Shown piece after piece: positions 54,026-62,113 of a stretch of DNA of 64,000 bases (position 1 is its first letter; each line of letters begins with the position of its first letter). The position numbers and the translations under genes were made by a program. A model generated the notes under the pieces. It did not search any database. It worked only from the letters and a program-made list of their open reading frames with translations, and was not told where the DNA came from. This stretch comes from Arthrobacter sp. PvP023 (lineage in GTDB: Bacteria; Actinomycetota; Actinomycetes; Actinomycetales; Micrococcaceae): positions 3,224,001 through 3,288,000 of the forward strand of contig NZ_JAFIBI010000001.1 of the NCBI RefSeq assembly GCF_017832975.1, in the 5' to 3' direction.

Positions 54026-56158
54026 GTGCAGGATAAAGTGTCGGACCCCCTCGTTGGAACGCTGGTGGACAACCGTTACCGGGTTCAGTCAAGGCTGGCG
54101 CGCGGCGGAATGTCCACCGTTTACCTCGCGACGGACCAACGTCTGGAGCGCGACGTCGCATTGAAGGTCCTCCACCCGCACCTGGTCAATGACGGTAACT
54201 TCCTGGACAGGCTTGGCCGTGAGGCCAAGGCCGCGGCCAAGCTGTCCCACGCCCATGTGGTGGGCGTCCTTGACCAGGGCAGCGACGGCCACACTGCCTA
54301 CCTGGTGATGGAGTACATCAAGGGCCACACGCTCAGGGACGTCATCAAGGAGAAGGGGGCGCTGTCTCCGCGGCTGGCCCTGGCGCTGATCGACCCCGTG
54401 GTTGAAGGGCTGGGGGCGGCGCATGCCGCAGGGCTCATCCACCGGGACATCAAACCCGAAAACGTCCTGATCGCCGACGACGGCCGAATCAAGGTCGGTG
54501 ACTTCGGGTTGGCCCGTGCGGTCACCACCTCAACGAGCACCGGGGCGCTGATCGGCACCGTGGCCTACCTGTCACCGGAGCTCGTTCTCGGCCGGCAGGC
54601 GGATGCCCGCAGCGACATCTACTCCGTGGGCATCATGTTGTACGAAATGATCACCGGCAGGCAGCCCTTCGACGGCGAAGTCCCCATCCAGGTGGCCTAC
54701 CAGCACGTCAATTCCTCCGTGGAAGCCCCCTCGGCGGTCGTTCCGGGGCTGGCAGCCGAAGTCGACGAGCTGGTCCAGTGGTGCACGGCGCGCGATCCCG
54801 AACAGCGCCCGGTCGACGGCAACGCACTCTTGTCCGAACTCAGGCACATCCGGACCAACCTGACCGACGCTGAACTGGATCTCCAGCCCCCCGCAGCGAT
54901 CGCCGCCGTCGCCCATTCTCCGTCGGGGCTCCGCCCGCCTGCGCACCCGCCGTCCAATCGTCCTTCAGAGGCCCCGTCCACGGAGCGCCGGGACCAGACG
55001 GAGATCCTGTCCGCCGGGCAGCATCCAACGGAAATCATCAACCGCCAAAGCAATCCCACCACGGTGCTGTCGGCTGCGCGCCGGCCGGGCCAGTTCGGTG
55101 CACTGGCCGCCCCGGCGGAGCCGGAGCCCGCCTTTGCGGATCCGGGCGACGACGGGCCGGACACCGCGGTTCCCTTGAGCAAGCGTGCCCAGCGCAAGCT
55201 GGACCGCGACGCCGCCAAGGCCGAGTCCAAAGCCGCGTCCACTCCGGTGCGCTCGCTCCGCGAAGGCAACCCGCGCCGTCGCGGCCTTCTATGGATCATC
55301 ATCCTGGTGATCGCGGCTTTGCTCGCCACCGGCGCCGGCTGGTTCTTTGGTATGGGACCCGGCTCCCCGGGGACCATACCCAGGGTGGCCAACAAAACCG
55401 TCGCCGAGGCCCAGCAACTGCTTGGCACAGCGGGATTCCAGTCCACCACGAAGGATGTCTTCGACGACGACATCCGGGCCGGCCTCGTCGTGGGTACCGA
55501 ACCCGAAGCAGGGCGGGAAATCCGCAAGTTCCAGATGGTGTCGCTGTTCGTTTCCAAAGGCCCGCAACTCTTTCCGCTGCCCGGAATGAGCGGCAAATCC
55601 CTGGATGAGGCAAAGAGCCAGCTCAACAGTGCCGAGATGGCCCTGGGCAGTGTCACAGAGACGTACAGCGAAACCGAGCCGGCGGGTACAGTCCTCGCCC
55701 AGGACCCCGCGGCGGGCACCCCGGCCAGGCGCGGCACGCCTGTCAGCCTCACTGTCTCCAAGGGGCCCGAACCCATTCCTGTGCCCGACGTGCGCGGCCA
55801 GGAACAGGGCGCCGCAGTCAAAGCGCTGGAGGCCGCGGGATTGAAGGCTGTGATCTCACCCGAGACGGTCAACGACAAGAAGGTCCCCAAGGGCGCCGTG
55901 GTGGCCCAGGAGCCATCCAACGGCACCCTCACCCGGGGTGCGCCTGTCACCCTTACGGTATCCAAGGGGCCCAAGCTCGTGAATGTGCCCAGCTATATCG
56001 GCAAGCAGGCCAATGATGCACGCAAGGCGCTGGAGAAGCTCGGCTTCGAGGTCCGGGTCAACAACGTCCTGGGCGGCTTCTTCGGAACCGTTCGGGACCA
56101 GGATCCGGTGGACACCCAGGTGCCCGAAGGTTCCGTCGTTACCCTCACCGTCGTCTGA
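54026..56158 (+). CDS. PASTA-domain Ser/Thr protein kinase (PknB/PknL type)
   Basis: A 710-residue receptor kinase. Kinase domain residues 18-280: LARGGMSTVYLA loop, K47 (VALKVL), HRDIKPEN at 139-146, DFG at 159-161, and a Thr-rich activation loop (TTSTSTGALIGTVAYLSPE). A disordered juxtamembrane part, about 290-415, is rich in Pro and has two TEI sequences. One helix lies at about 420-443, then four PASTA repeats outside (VANKTVAEAQQLL, MSGKSLDEAKSQL, VRGQEQGAAVKAL, YIGKQANDARKAL) that may sense muropeptides or lipid II. Unlike mycobacterial PknL, which has no PASTA domains, this one does. The GTG lies 7 bases after TAGGAT and no ribosome site is seen, so it may be leaderless. Confidence 0.96.
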   Translation: MQDKVSDPLVGTLVDNRYRVQSRLARGGMSTVYLATDQRLERDVALKVLHPHLVNDGNFLDRLGREAKAAAKLSHAHVVGVLDQGSDGHTAYLVMEYIKGHTLRDVIKEKGALSPRLALALIDPVVEGLGAAHAAGLIHRDIKPENVLIADDGRIKVGDFGLARAVTTSTSTGALIGTVAYLSPELVLGRQADARSDIYSVGIMLYEMITGRQPFDGEVPIQVAYQHVNSSVEAPSAVVPGLAAEVDELVQWCTARDPEQRPVDGNALLSELRHIRTNLTDAELDLQPPAAIAAVAHSPSGLRPPAHPPSNRPSEAPSTERRDQTEILSAGQHPTEIINRQSNPTTVLSAARRPGQFGALAAPAEPEPAFADPGDDGPDTAVPLSKRAQRKLDRDAAKAESKAASTPVRSLREGNPRRRGLLWIIILVIAALLATGAGWFFGMGPGSPGTIPRVANKTVAEAQQLLGTAGFQSTTKDVFDDDIRAGLVVGTEPEAGREIRKFQMVSLFVSKGPQLFPLPGMSGKSLDEAKSQLNSAEMALGSVTETYSETEPAGTVLAQDPAAGTPARRGTPVSLTVSKGPEPIPVPDVRGQEQGAAVKALEAAGLKAVISPETVNDKKVPKGAVVAQEPSNGTLTRGAPVTLTVSKGPKLVNVPSYIGKQANDARKALEKLGFEVRVNNVLGGFFGTVRDQDPVDTQVPEGSVVTLTVV

Positions 56159-56191
56159 GCGCAACCGGCACCGCTCGAAGCAGCCGCCACA

Positions 56192-56236
56192 CCAAAAAGC
56201 TCCGCCCGGCTGGTCCAGCCGGGCGGAGCTTTTTGG
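56192..56236. terminator. Bidirectional terminator, 22-bp perfect stem
   Basis: Arms 56192-56213 and 56215-56236 are perfectly complementary over 22 bp with a single base between them, with A5 and T5 at the ends of the G/C core. It serves both the kinase gene and the convergent DAHP synthase gene. Confidence 0.92.
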
Positions 56237-56253
56237 TCAGTCAGGGCAGCGGG

Positions 56254-57645
56254 TCAGCGCTTGGACAGGGCTCCTGCGACGAGGAACGCCATTTCCAAGG
56301 ACTGCATGTGGTTCAGGCGCGGATCGCAGACCGACTCGTAGCGGTCCAGGAATGCTTCCTGGTCGATGGGGTCCGCGCCACCGAGGCACTCTGCGACGTC
56401 GTCGCCGGTCATTTCGACGTGCAGGCCGCCCGGAATGGTGCCCAGCGAATGGTGCACCTCGAAGAAGCCGCGCACTTCGTCGATGACGTCATCGAAGTTG
56501 CGGGTTTTGTAACCGTTGGGCGACGTGACCGTGTTCCCGTGCATGGGATCGGTGACCCAGAGGACCTGTGCACCGGACGCCGTGACCTTTTCGACGATGG
56601 CGGGGAGCTTCTCCCGGATGTTCCCGGCGCCCATCCGGGTGATGAAGGTCAGGCGGCCCGGTTCGCGGTCCGGATCCAGCTTGTCGATGAGCCGCAGGGC
56701 ATCGTCGCCGGAAGTGGAGGGCCCCAGCTTGACCCCGATCGGGTTGCGGACCCGGGACAGGAAGTCCACGTGGGCGTGGTCCAGTTCGCGGGTGCGTTCG
56801 CCGATCCAGAGGAAATGCGCCGACGTGTCGTACGGAAGCCCCGTACGTGAATCGATGCGGGTCAGTGCGCGCTCGTAGTCCAGCAGCAGCGCCTCGTGGC
56901 TCGCAAAGAACTCAACCCGCTTCAGTGCTTCGAAATCCGCCCCGCAGGATGCCATGAACTTGATGGCCCGGTCAATGTCACGCGCCAAGGATTCGTAGCG
57001 GGCGTGCGCCGGGTTCTCGGTGAAGCCCTTGTTCCAGTGGTGGACGAGGCGCAGGTCAGCGAAGCCGCCCTGCGTGAACGCCCGGATAAGGTTCAGTGTC
57101 GATGCGGAGGTGTGGTACGCCTTGAGCATCCGGCCGGCGTCGTGGGCCCGGGATTCCGGGGTGAAGTCGTAGCCGTTGACGATGTCGCCGCGGTATGCCG
57201 GGAGTGTCACGCCGTCGCGCGTTTCATCGTTGGAGGACCGCGGCTTGGCGAACTGTCCGGCCATGCGGCCCATCTTGATGACCGGCATCGCTGCGCCGTA
57301 AGTCAGGACGACCGCCATCTGCAGGATGGTCTTGACCCTGGCGCTGATCTTGTCCGCCGTCGCGGCCTCAAACGTTTCAGCGCAGTCCCCGCCCTGGAGC
57401 AGGAAGGCCTTGCCTTGTGCTGCCGCGGCGAGCCGTTCACGGAGGATGTCCACCTCGCCGGCAAATACAAGCGGCGGAAGGACGGAAAGTTCCTTCACCG
57501 ACGCGTCAAAGACCTCTTTGTTTTGCCAGCTGGGCTGCTGGGAAACCGGCAGTTCCCGCCAGTGGTCCAGTCCCGGATAGTTGGCGGCACCGCTCTGGGC
57601 GGTACTGGTCAGCAGGGAGGCAGGTTTTGCAGATAGCTCAGTCAC
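56254..57645 (-). CDS. aroG: Class II 3-deoxy-7-phosphoheptulonate synthase
   Basis: Condenses phosphoenolpyruvate and erythrose 4-phosphate, the first step of the shikimate pathway. The 463-residue protein is of the plant-like class II type: QQPSWQNKEVFDASVKEL, LLQGGDCAETF (metal Cys), PVIKMGRMAGQFAKPRS, the WIGERTRELDHAHVDF region, GVKLGPSTS, and WVTDPMHGNTV. The GTG start is typical here. The same gene (Rv2178c) sits near pknL in mycobacteria. Confidence 0.97.
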   Translation of the reverse strand: MTELSAKPASLLTSTAQSGAANYPGLDHWRELPVSQQPSWQNKEVFDASVKELSVLPPLVFAGEVDILRERLAAAAQGKAFLLQGGDCAETFEAATADKISARVKTILQMAVVLTYGAAMPVIKMGRMAGQFAKPRSSNDETRDGVTLPAYRGDIVNGYDFTPESRAHDAGRMLKAYHTSASTLNLIRAFTQGGFADLRLVHHWNKGFTENPAHARYESLARDIDRAIKFMASCGADFEALKRVEFFASHEALLLDYERALTRIDSRTGLPYDTSAHFLWIGERTRELDHAHVDFLSRVRNPIGVKLGPSTSGDDALRLIDKLDPDREPGRLTFITRMGAGNIREKLPAIVEKVTASGAQVLWVTDPMHGNTVTSPNGYKTRNFDDVIDEVRGFFEVHHSLGTIPGGLHVEMTGDDVAECLGGADPIDQEAFLDRYESVCDPRLNHMQSLEMAFLVAGALSKR

Positions 57646-57737
57646 ACTACAAGACTAGTTCCCGTATCCGGGTTTCCGCACCGTAACCGTCATCAGCCCC
57701 AAACCGCCGTCACAGAACCTGGACACCAAAGGCGGCG

Positions 57738-58511
57738 TCACGCGTTTCCGGGCTCCGCGGAACCGTTGTCCCCGGAGCCGGCGGAGCCGTTGTCCCCGGC
57801 GCCGTCCAAGCCGGTGGAGGCATCGGTGGGTTTCCCTGCCAGCCTGAGCTTAACTACCGCCGCGTATTCGTCCACGTATTCCTGCCCGGACAGCCGCATG
57901 AGCTCGTACATGATTTCGTCGGTCACGGACCGCTGGATCAGGCGGTCGTCTTCCATGCCGTAGTACCGGCTGAAGTCCAGCGGTTCACCGAAGATCATGC
58001 CGATCCGCCTGATGTTCGGCATCCGTTTGCCAATGGGCTGGACCTTGTCGGTCCCAATCATGGCTACCGGAATCACGGGAACCCTCGCCTGCAGGGCAAG
58101 CTTCGCGACACCGACTTTGCCCCGGTACAGCCGTGAATCAGGGCTGCGCGTGCCTTCGGGATAAATGCCCAGCAGCGAACCATGCGACAGGACATCCATG
58201 CCGGCATTAAGCGACGCCGCCGAAGCCGCTCCCCCGGAACGGTCCATGGGCAGCTGGTTTGTCAGCCGGAAGAACAGTGCAGTCAGCCTGCCCTTGAGGC
58301 CGGTGCCGGTGAAATACTCCGACTTCGCCAGGAAGATCACGGGACGCGGAACCATCAGAGGCATAAAGATGGAGTCGGAGAACGACAAATGGTTGGACGC
58401 CAGGATGGCGGCGCCTTCCGCGGGCACATTGTCGAGCCCCTTGACCCAGGGCCGGAACAGGAGCTTCAGCACCGGTCCCAGGACGAAGGTCTTCATGAAC
58501 CAATAAAACAC
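57738..58511 (-). CDS. 1-acyl-sn-glycerol-3-phosphate acyltransferase (PlsC family)
   Basis: Acylates lysophosphatidate or a related acceptor at the membrane. The 257-residue protein has a short N-terminal hydrophobic stretch, the NHxxxxD catalytic motif (SNHLSFSDS), VFLAKSEYF, the acceptor-binding YPEGTRSPD, and VPVIPVAMIGTD. The C-terminal tail GAGDNGSAGSGDNGSAEPG is low-complexity with a short internal repeat. GTG start. Rv2182c is the matching mycobacterial neighbour. It is 92 bp upstream of the DAHP synthase gene on the same strand. Confidence 0.9.
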   Translation of the reverse strand: MFYWFMKTFVLGPVLKLLFRPWVKGLDNVPAEGAAILASNHLSFSDSIFMPLMVPRPVIFLAKSEYFTGTGLKGRLTALFFRLTNQLPMDRSGGAASAASLNAGMDVLSHGSLLGIYPEGTRSPDSRLYRGKVGVAKLALQARVPVIPVAMIGTDKVQPIGKRMPNIRRIGMIFGEPLDFSRYYGMEDDRLIQRSVTDEIMYELMRLSGQEYVDEYAAVVKLRLAGKPTDASTGLDGAGDNGSAGSGDNGSAEPGNA

Positions 58512-58622
58512 GTGGTGTACCTCTCCGGAAGGCGTCTGGCCGGCCCTCCGACGGGTCCGGCCAGGACTTCAATGCAACCCTACTCTAGTGAGATTTGCCG
58601 CGAATGGTGACACGATGGGCAC

Positions 58623-59411
58623 ATGAGAGAAAGCAGCAAACAGACTGTGCCTGCCGCTTTCAGCTACCCCGGCCACGGAAACAACGCCCGGATCGGCGTC
58701 GCCATCTGCCACGGCTTCACCGGGAGTCCGCTCAGCGTCATGCCGTGGGCACTGCACCTGGCGGAGCAAGGGTTTGCCGTCTCCGTCCCGCTCCTGCCCG
58801 GGCACGGGACCCACTGGCGCGAGCTGGCCCGTTCGGGCTGGCGTGAATGGGCCGGCGCATTCGAAACCGCCTACCTTGAACTCGCGGCCCGGACCGACAC
58901 CTGCTACGTCGCCGGGCTCTCCATGGGCGGCGCCGTCGCGCTGCGCACGGCGTCACGCCACCGTGTTGCCGGTGTAGCCGTGGTTAATCCCGGACTCAGC
59001 TTCTACGACCGGCGGGTTCGTATTATCGGCATCCTGAAGTACTTCCAACCGACCACGCTGCCGATTGTGGAGGCCAACCCCACAGCTGCCACCACCGAGG
59101 ACGGCGACTATTCGCAAACGCCGCTCGCCGCCGTCCACCAGCTGAAGAAGCTGTTTGCCGCTGCCCGCCGCGGACTGCCCCGGGTGACAGCGCCGGTCCT
59201 GGTTTTCAAGTCGGACACCGACGAGGTTGTGCCGCCGTCGTCCCTGGAGCTGATCCGGCGGCGGCTGGGGTCGGCGGAACTTCGCGTGGTGCCGCTGCCC
59301 AACAGCGGTCACGTGGCCACGCTGGACAACGATGCGCCCGCGATCTTCGGGCATTCCACCACCTTCTTCCACGAGCACGCGCCGCACCACGTATCCTCGG
59401 AGACATCATGA
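58623..59411 (+). CDS. Alpha/beta hydrolase, monoacylglycerol lipase/carboxylesterase-like (copy 1)
   Basis: A 262-residue serine hydrolase. The oxyanion region is VAICHGFTGSPLS, the nucleophile elbow GLSMGG, the acid probably the Asp of VFKSDTDEVVPPSS, and the histidine in LPNSGHVATLDND. The cap segment (about 120-170) is short, as in thermophilic Est30-type carboxylesterases and monoacylglycerol lipases. It overlaps copy 2 by 4 nt (ATGA). Substrate unknown; the PlsC neighbour hints at lipids. Confidence 0.88.
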   Translation: MRESSKQTVPAAFSYPGHGNNARIGVAICHGFTGSPLSVMPWALHLAEQGFAVSVPLLPGHGTHWRELARSGWREWAGAFETAYLELAARTDTCYVAGLSMGGAVALRTASRHRVAGVAVVNPGLSFYDRRVRIIGILKYFQPTTLPIVEANPTAATTEDGDYSQTPLAAVHQLKKLFAAARRGLPRVTAPVLVFKSDTDEVVPPSSLELIRRRLGSAELRVVPLPNSGHVATLDNDAPAIFGHSTTFFHEHAPHHVSSETS

Positions 59412-60235
59412 GTATTGCCGCCGACCACAGCCCTTTCAGCAGTCCCTTTACCGGCGACGGTCCCTCGATCGGTGTCGCCGTTTCCCATGGCTTCACCGGA
59501 AGCCCGCACGGTGTGCGGGCCTGGGCCCAATCGCTGGCCGACGCCGGATTTGCGGTGCGGATGCCGCTCCTGCCCGGACACGGCACCAGCTGGCAGGAAC
59601 TGGCCAGGACGCGTTGGCAGGAGTGGTATTCCGCCTACGACAAGGCCTACCTTGAGCTCGAAGCTGAATGCGATCACGTCTTCACTGCCGGGCTGTCCAT
59701 GGGAGGTGCACTGGCGTTGCGGGTGGCGGCATTGCGTCCCGTGGCGGGCACCATCGTGGTCAATCCCGGCCTGGTCATCGATGATCCCCGCGCGCCGCTG
59801 GCCGGGATCCTGAAACTGGTCCTGAAAAGCACCCCTGCCATTGCGAACGACATCCTCAAGCCGGACACGGATGAAGGCGCATATCCGCGGACACCCGTGG
59901 CAGCGGCGCACGAGCTCAACAAGATGTTCAAGGACACCAGGCGGCTGCTGCCGCAGATCACGGCACCTGTTCGCGTGTTTCGCTCCACAGTGGATCACGT
60001 GGTGTCCGACTCGAGCATCGTGGCGCTGCGCCGGGGCCTCACCAACACCCGGCTCCAGCTGAGCGCTTTGGAAAACAGCTACCACGTGGCCACCCTGGAC
60101 AACGATGCCGCGGAGATCTTCAGCGGGACCACGGAGTTCATCCGCACCGTAGTTCCGGGAGCACAGGTTCCGGGAGCACCGGTTCCGGAAAACGCGGACG
60201 CCTCCCCCGCCAGCCCCGAAGGACACGGCCGATGA
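59408..60235 (+). CDS. Alpha/beta hydrolase, monoacylglycerol lipase/carboxylesterase-like (copy 2)
   Basis: A 275-residue paralogue of the preceding protein with the same motifs at the same places: VAVSHGFTGSPHG, PLLPGHGTSWQELA, GLSMGG, VFRSTVDHVVSDSS and ENSYHVATLDND, where the acid-loop DTDE of copy 1 is TVDH. The last 30 residues are a Pro/Ala/Gly-rich tail with the repeated unit VPGA. Tandem position and the shared pattern show a local duplication. Its stop overlaps the next ATG by 4 nt. Confidence 0.88.
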   Translation: MSIAADHSPFSSPFTGDGPSIGVAVSHGFTGSPHGVRAWAQSLADAGFAVRMPLLPGHGTSWQELARTRWQEWYSAYDKAYLELEAECDHVFTAGLSMGGALALRVAALRPVAGTIVVNPGLVIDDPRAPLAGILKLVLKSTPAIANDILKPDTDEGAYPRTPVAAAHELNKMFKDTRRLLPQITAPVRVFRSTVDHVVSDSSIVALRRGLTNTRLQLSALENSYHVATLDNDAAEIFSGTTEFIRTVVPGAQVPGAPVPENADASPASPEGHGR

Positions 60236-60771
60236 CCAGATCTGACTCCAATTCCTCGGACCAGAGCGCCAACCAGGACGACGCCGTGTGGCTTGACCTG
60301 GTTTCCCGGCTCGAGGGCACCGACACGCCGGCTCCTGCCGGGGACGGCAGCGAACCGCACAAACGGCCCTTCCGCGACTTCGACCCGCTGGGCCTCGCCG
60401 GCAGCGCTCCAACGGAGCCCTCGGCGGCCGAACGCGGGGCCGCCGTCCGTGCACCCCAGCCGGAGGCGGGCCACGCGGGCGCGGACCGCGCGGAGCCAGC
60501 CAGCGGGCCCCGTGACTACGAGGCCGACGACGACGAGCCTTTCGTTCCGGAGGAACCCCCGAGCCTGGCCGGCAGTGACCCGCTGACCGTGCTGGCCTGG
60601 CTGGGCGCCGTGGGCGGACCCGTCGCCCTGGTGCTGTCCGCCATGTTCTGGAGGTCCGCGCCACTCATGGCTATTTTGGGGATCGTCGCCGCGTTCGTCG
60701 TCTCAGTGATCTACCTGATCATGCAGCTGCCGCAGGAAAAGGATGAGCACGACGACGGCGCCAGGGTTTAG
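60232..60771 (+). CDS. Hypothetical acidic protein with two C-terminal membrane helices
   Basis: A 179-residue protein I cannot assign. Residues 1-110 are acidic and look disordered, with short ordered motifs DDAVWLDLVSRLEG, FRDFDPLGL and YEADDDEPFVPEEPP. Two helices follow (LTVLAWLGAVGGPVALVLSAM and APLMAILGIVAAFVVSVIYLIM), then a charged end. The start codon overlaps the hydrolase stop, so it is made from the same message. It may anchor something at the membrane; no evidence beyond position. Confidence 0.75.
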   Translation: MTRSDSNSSDQSANQDDAVWLDLVSRLEGTDTPAPAGDGSEPHKRPFRDFDPLGLAGSAPTEPSAAERGAAVRAPQPEAGHAGADRAEPASGPRDYEADDDEPFVPEEPPSLAGSDPLTVLAWLGAVGGPVALVLSAMFWRSAPLMAILGIVAAFVVSVIYLIMQLPQEKDEHDDGARV

Positions 60772-60800
60772 CGTTTCGGGCCTTGCCCGCTGAGGCCGGA

Positions 60801-61892
60801 TCAGCCGTGCATCCTGCTGCTGACACGCGACAGGTCTGCGGCCCCGATCAGCCCGGCGTTGGGGCCCAGGGCCGCGAGTGCGATTTCGGCAGCCGGCCGG
60901 AATCCGCGCCCGGTCAGGTTCCGGGCAAAAGCCTTACGTGCCGGCGCCACCAGCAGTTCGCCCGCATCGCATAGGCCTCCGCCGATCACGAACTTTCCGG
61001 GGTCCAGCGCGGCAGCCAGGTTGGCCAGTCCCAGGCCCAGCCACTCCCCAACGTCCTCCAGCAGTTCCCGGGAGGTGGGGTCGCCCGCCTTGGCCAGCTC
61101 CGTCACGATGGCCCCGGTGATACGGTCCACCTGACCGTCCACGGCCTTCAGGAGTTCCTGCGCCACGGGCGAATTGGCAGCAGCCAGTTCGCGGGCTTCG
61201 CGACCCAGCGCGTTTCCGGACGCATACTGTTCCCAGCAGCCGCGGTTTCCGCATTCACAACGATGGCCGCCCGGCATGATGATCTGGTGGCCAAATTCTC
61301 CCGCAACGCCAAAACGGCCGCGTTCCAGCCGGCCGTCCATCACCATGGCACCGCCGATCCCCGTGCCCAGGGTGATGCAGACGAGCCTGCTTTGCCCCTG
61401 CCCGGCGCCAAAGCGCCATTCCGCCCACGCGGCGGCATCGGCGTCGTTGGTCAGCAGGACCGGGCGGCGCAGCAGTCGCTGGAGGTTGTCCCGCAACGGT
61501 TCATTGCGCCAGGCGAGGTGCGGGCTGAACAGCACCGTCCCGCCGTCGAGGTCCATCCACCCGGCCGCGCCGATTCCCACCGACCAGATGCGGTGGCCGC
61601 GGCTCAGCTCCTCCACGAGTTCCACAATCACCTGTTCCACCGCGCGGGGGTCGTTCCCGGGCGTGGAGCGCCTGGCCTGGCTGAGGATGCGGCCGTCGGC
61701 GTCCACGACGCCGGCGGCGACCTTGGTGCCTCCGATGTCCACACCGATCGCCAACCCTTTGCGCCCGAGCCGGAGGTGCTCGCGGAAGCCCTGGCTGGCG
61801 GCCAGCGCATCCTGCCCGGAAGGCTTCCTGCGCCGCCATGCGGCCGTCCGTCGATAGGGTCTGGGCTGGTCGCCGGGCGAAGGTGTGTGCAT
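60801..61892 (-). CDS. ROK-family glucokinase
   Basis: A 363-residue ATP-dependent sugar kinase, most likely glucokinase. Motifs: IGVDIGGTKVAAGVVD (ATP phosphate), GIGAAGWMDLDGG, LTNDADAAAWAEWRFGAG (catalytic Asp), LGTGIGGAMV, EFGHQIIMPGG, and the ROK zinc site CECGNRGCWEQYASG. I start at the ATG at 61890-61892 with GGGGA upstream, giving a basic N-terminal extension of about 45 residues before the fold; no HTH domain is present, so it is not a ROK repressor. It is divergent from the acyl-CoA ligase gene. Confidence 0.92.
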   Translation of the reverse strand: MHTPSPGDQPRPYRRTAAWRRRKPSGQDALAASQGFREHLRLGRKGLAIGVDIGGTKVAAGVVDADGRILSQARRSTPGNDPRAVEQVIVELVEELSRGHRIWSVGIGAAGWMDLDGGTVLFSPHLAWRNEPLRDNLQRLLRRPVLLTNDADAAAWAEWRFGAGQGQSRLVCITLGTGIGGAMVMDGRLERGRFGVAGEFGHQIIMPGGHRCECGNRGCWEQYASGNALGREARELAAANSPVAQELLKAVDGQVDRITGAIVTELAKAGDPTSRELLEDVGEWLGLGLANLAAALDPGKFVIGGGLCDAGELLVAPARKAFARNLTGRGFRPAAEIALAALGPNAGLIGAADLSRVSSRMHG

Positions 61893-62018
61893 GGTTCCCC
61901 ATTCTATTGCCGCCCCTATTCCGGTAATGCCGGACATGCGGAAAACGGCTACTGCAACAGCTCAAGGTGCACCCCCGGCGGACGGGAGTAGCGGGTTTCA
62001 GGCACTTAACCGTAAAGT

Positions 62019-62030
62019 TACTCGCCAGTA
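62019..62030. promoter_or_regulatory. Candidate TetR-type operator in the acyl-CoA ligase promoter region
   Basis: TACTCGCCAGTA is an inverted repeat (TACT/AGTA) that resembles operators of TetR-type regulators of fatty-acid genes. It lies 84 bp before the ligase start, in the 221-bp gap shared with the ROK glucokinase gene. Confidence 0.3.
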
Positions 62031-62113
62031 GGTGAATCAGGACACACCTCCGCAACGGGCGTACTAGTGTTAGCAGTACCCCCTGCGGGTCTATGGATAA
62101 CAAAGGAGCTATC

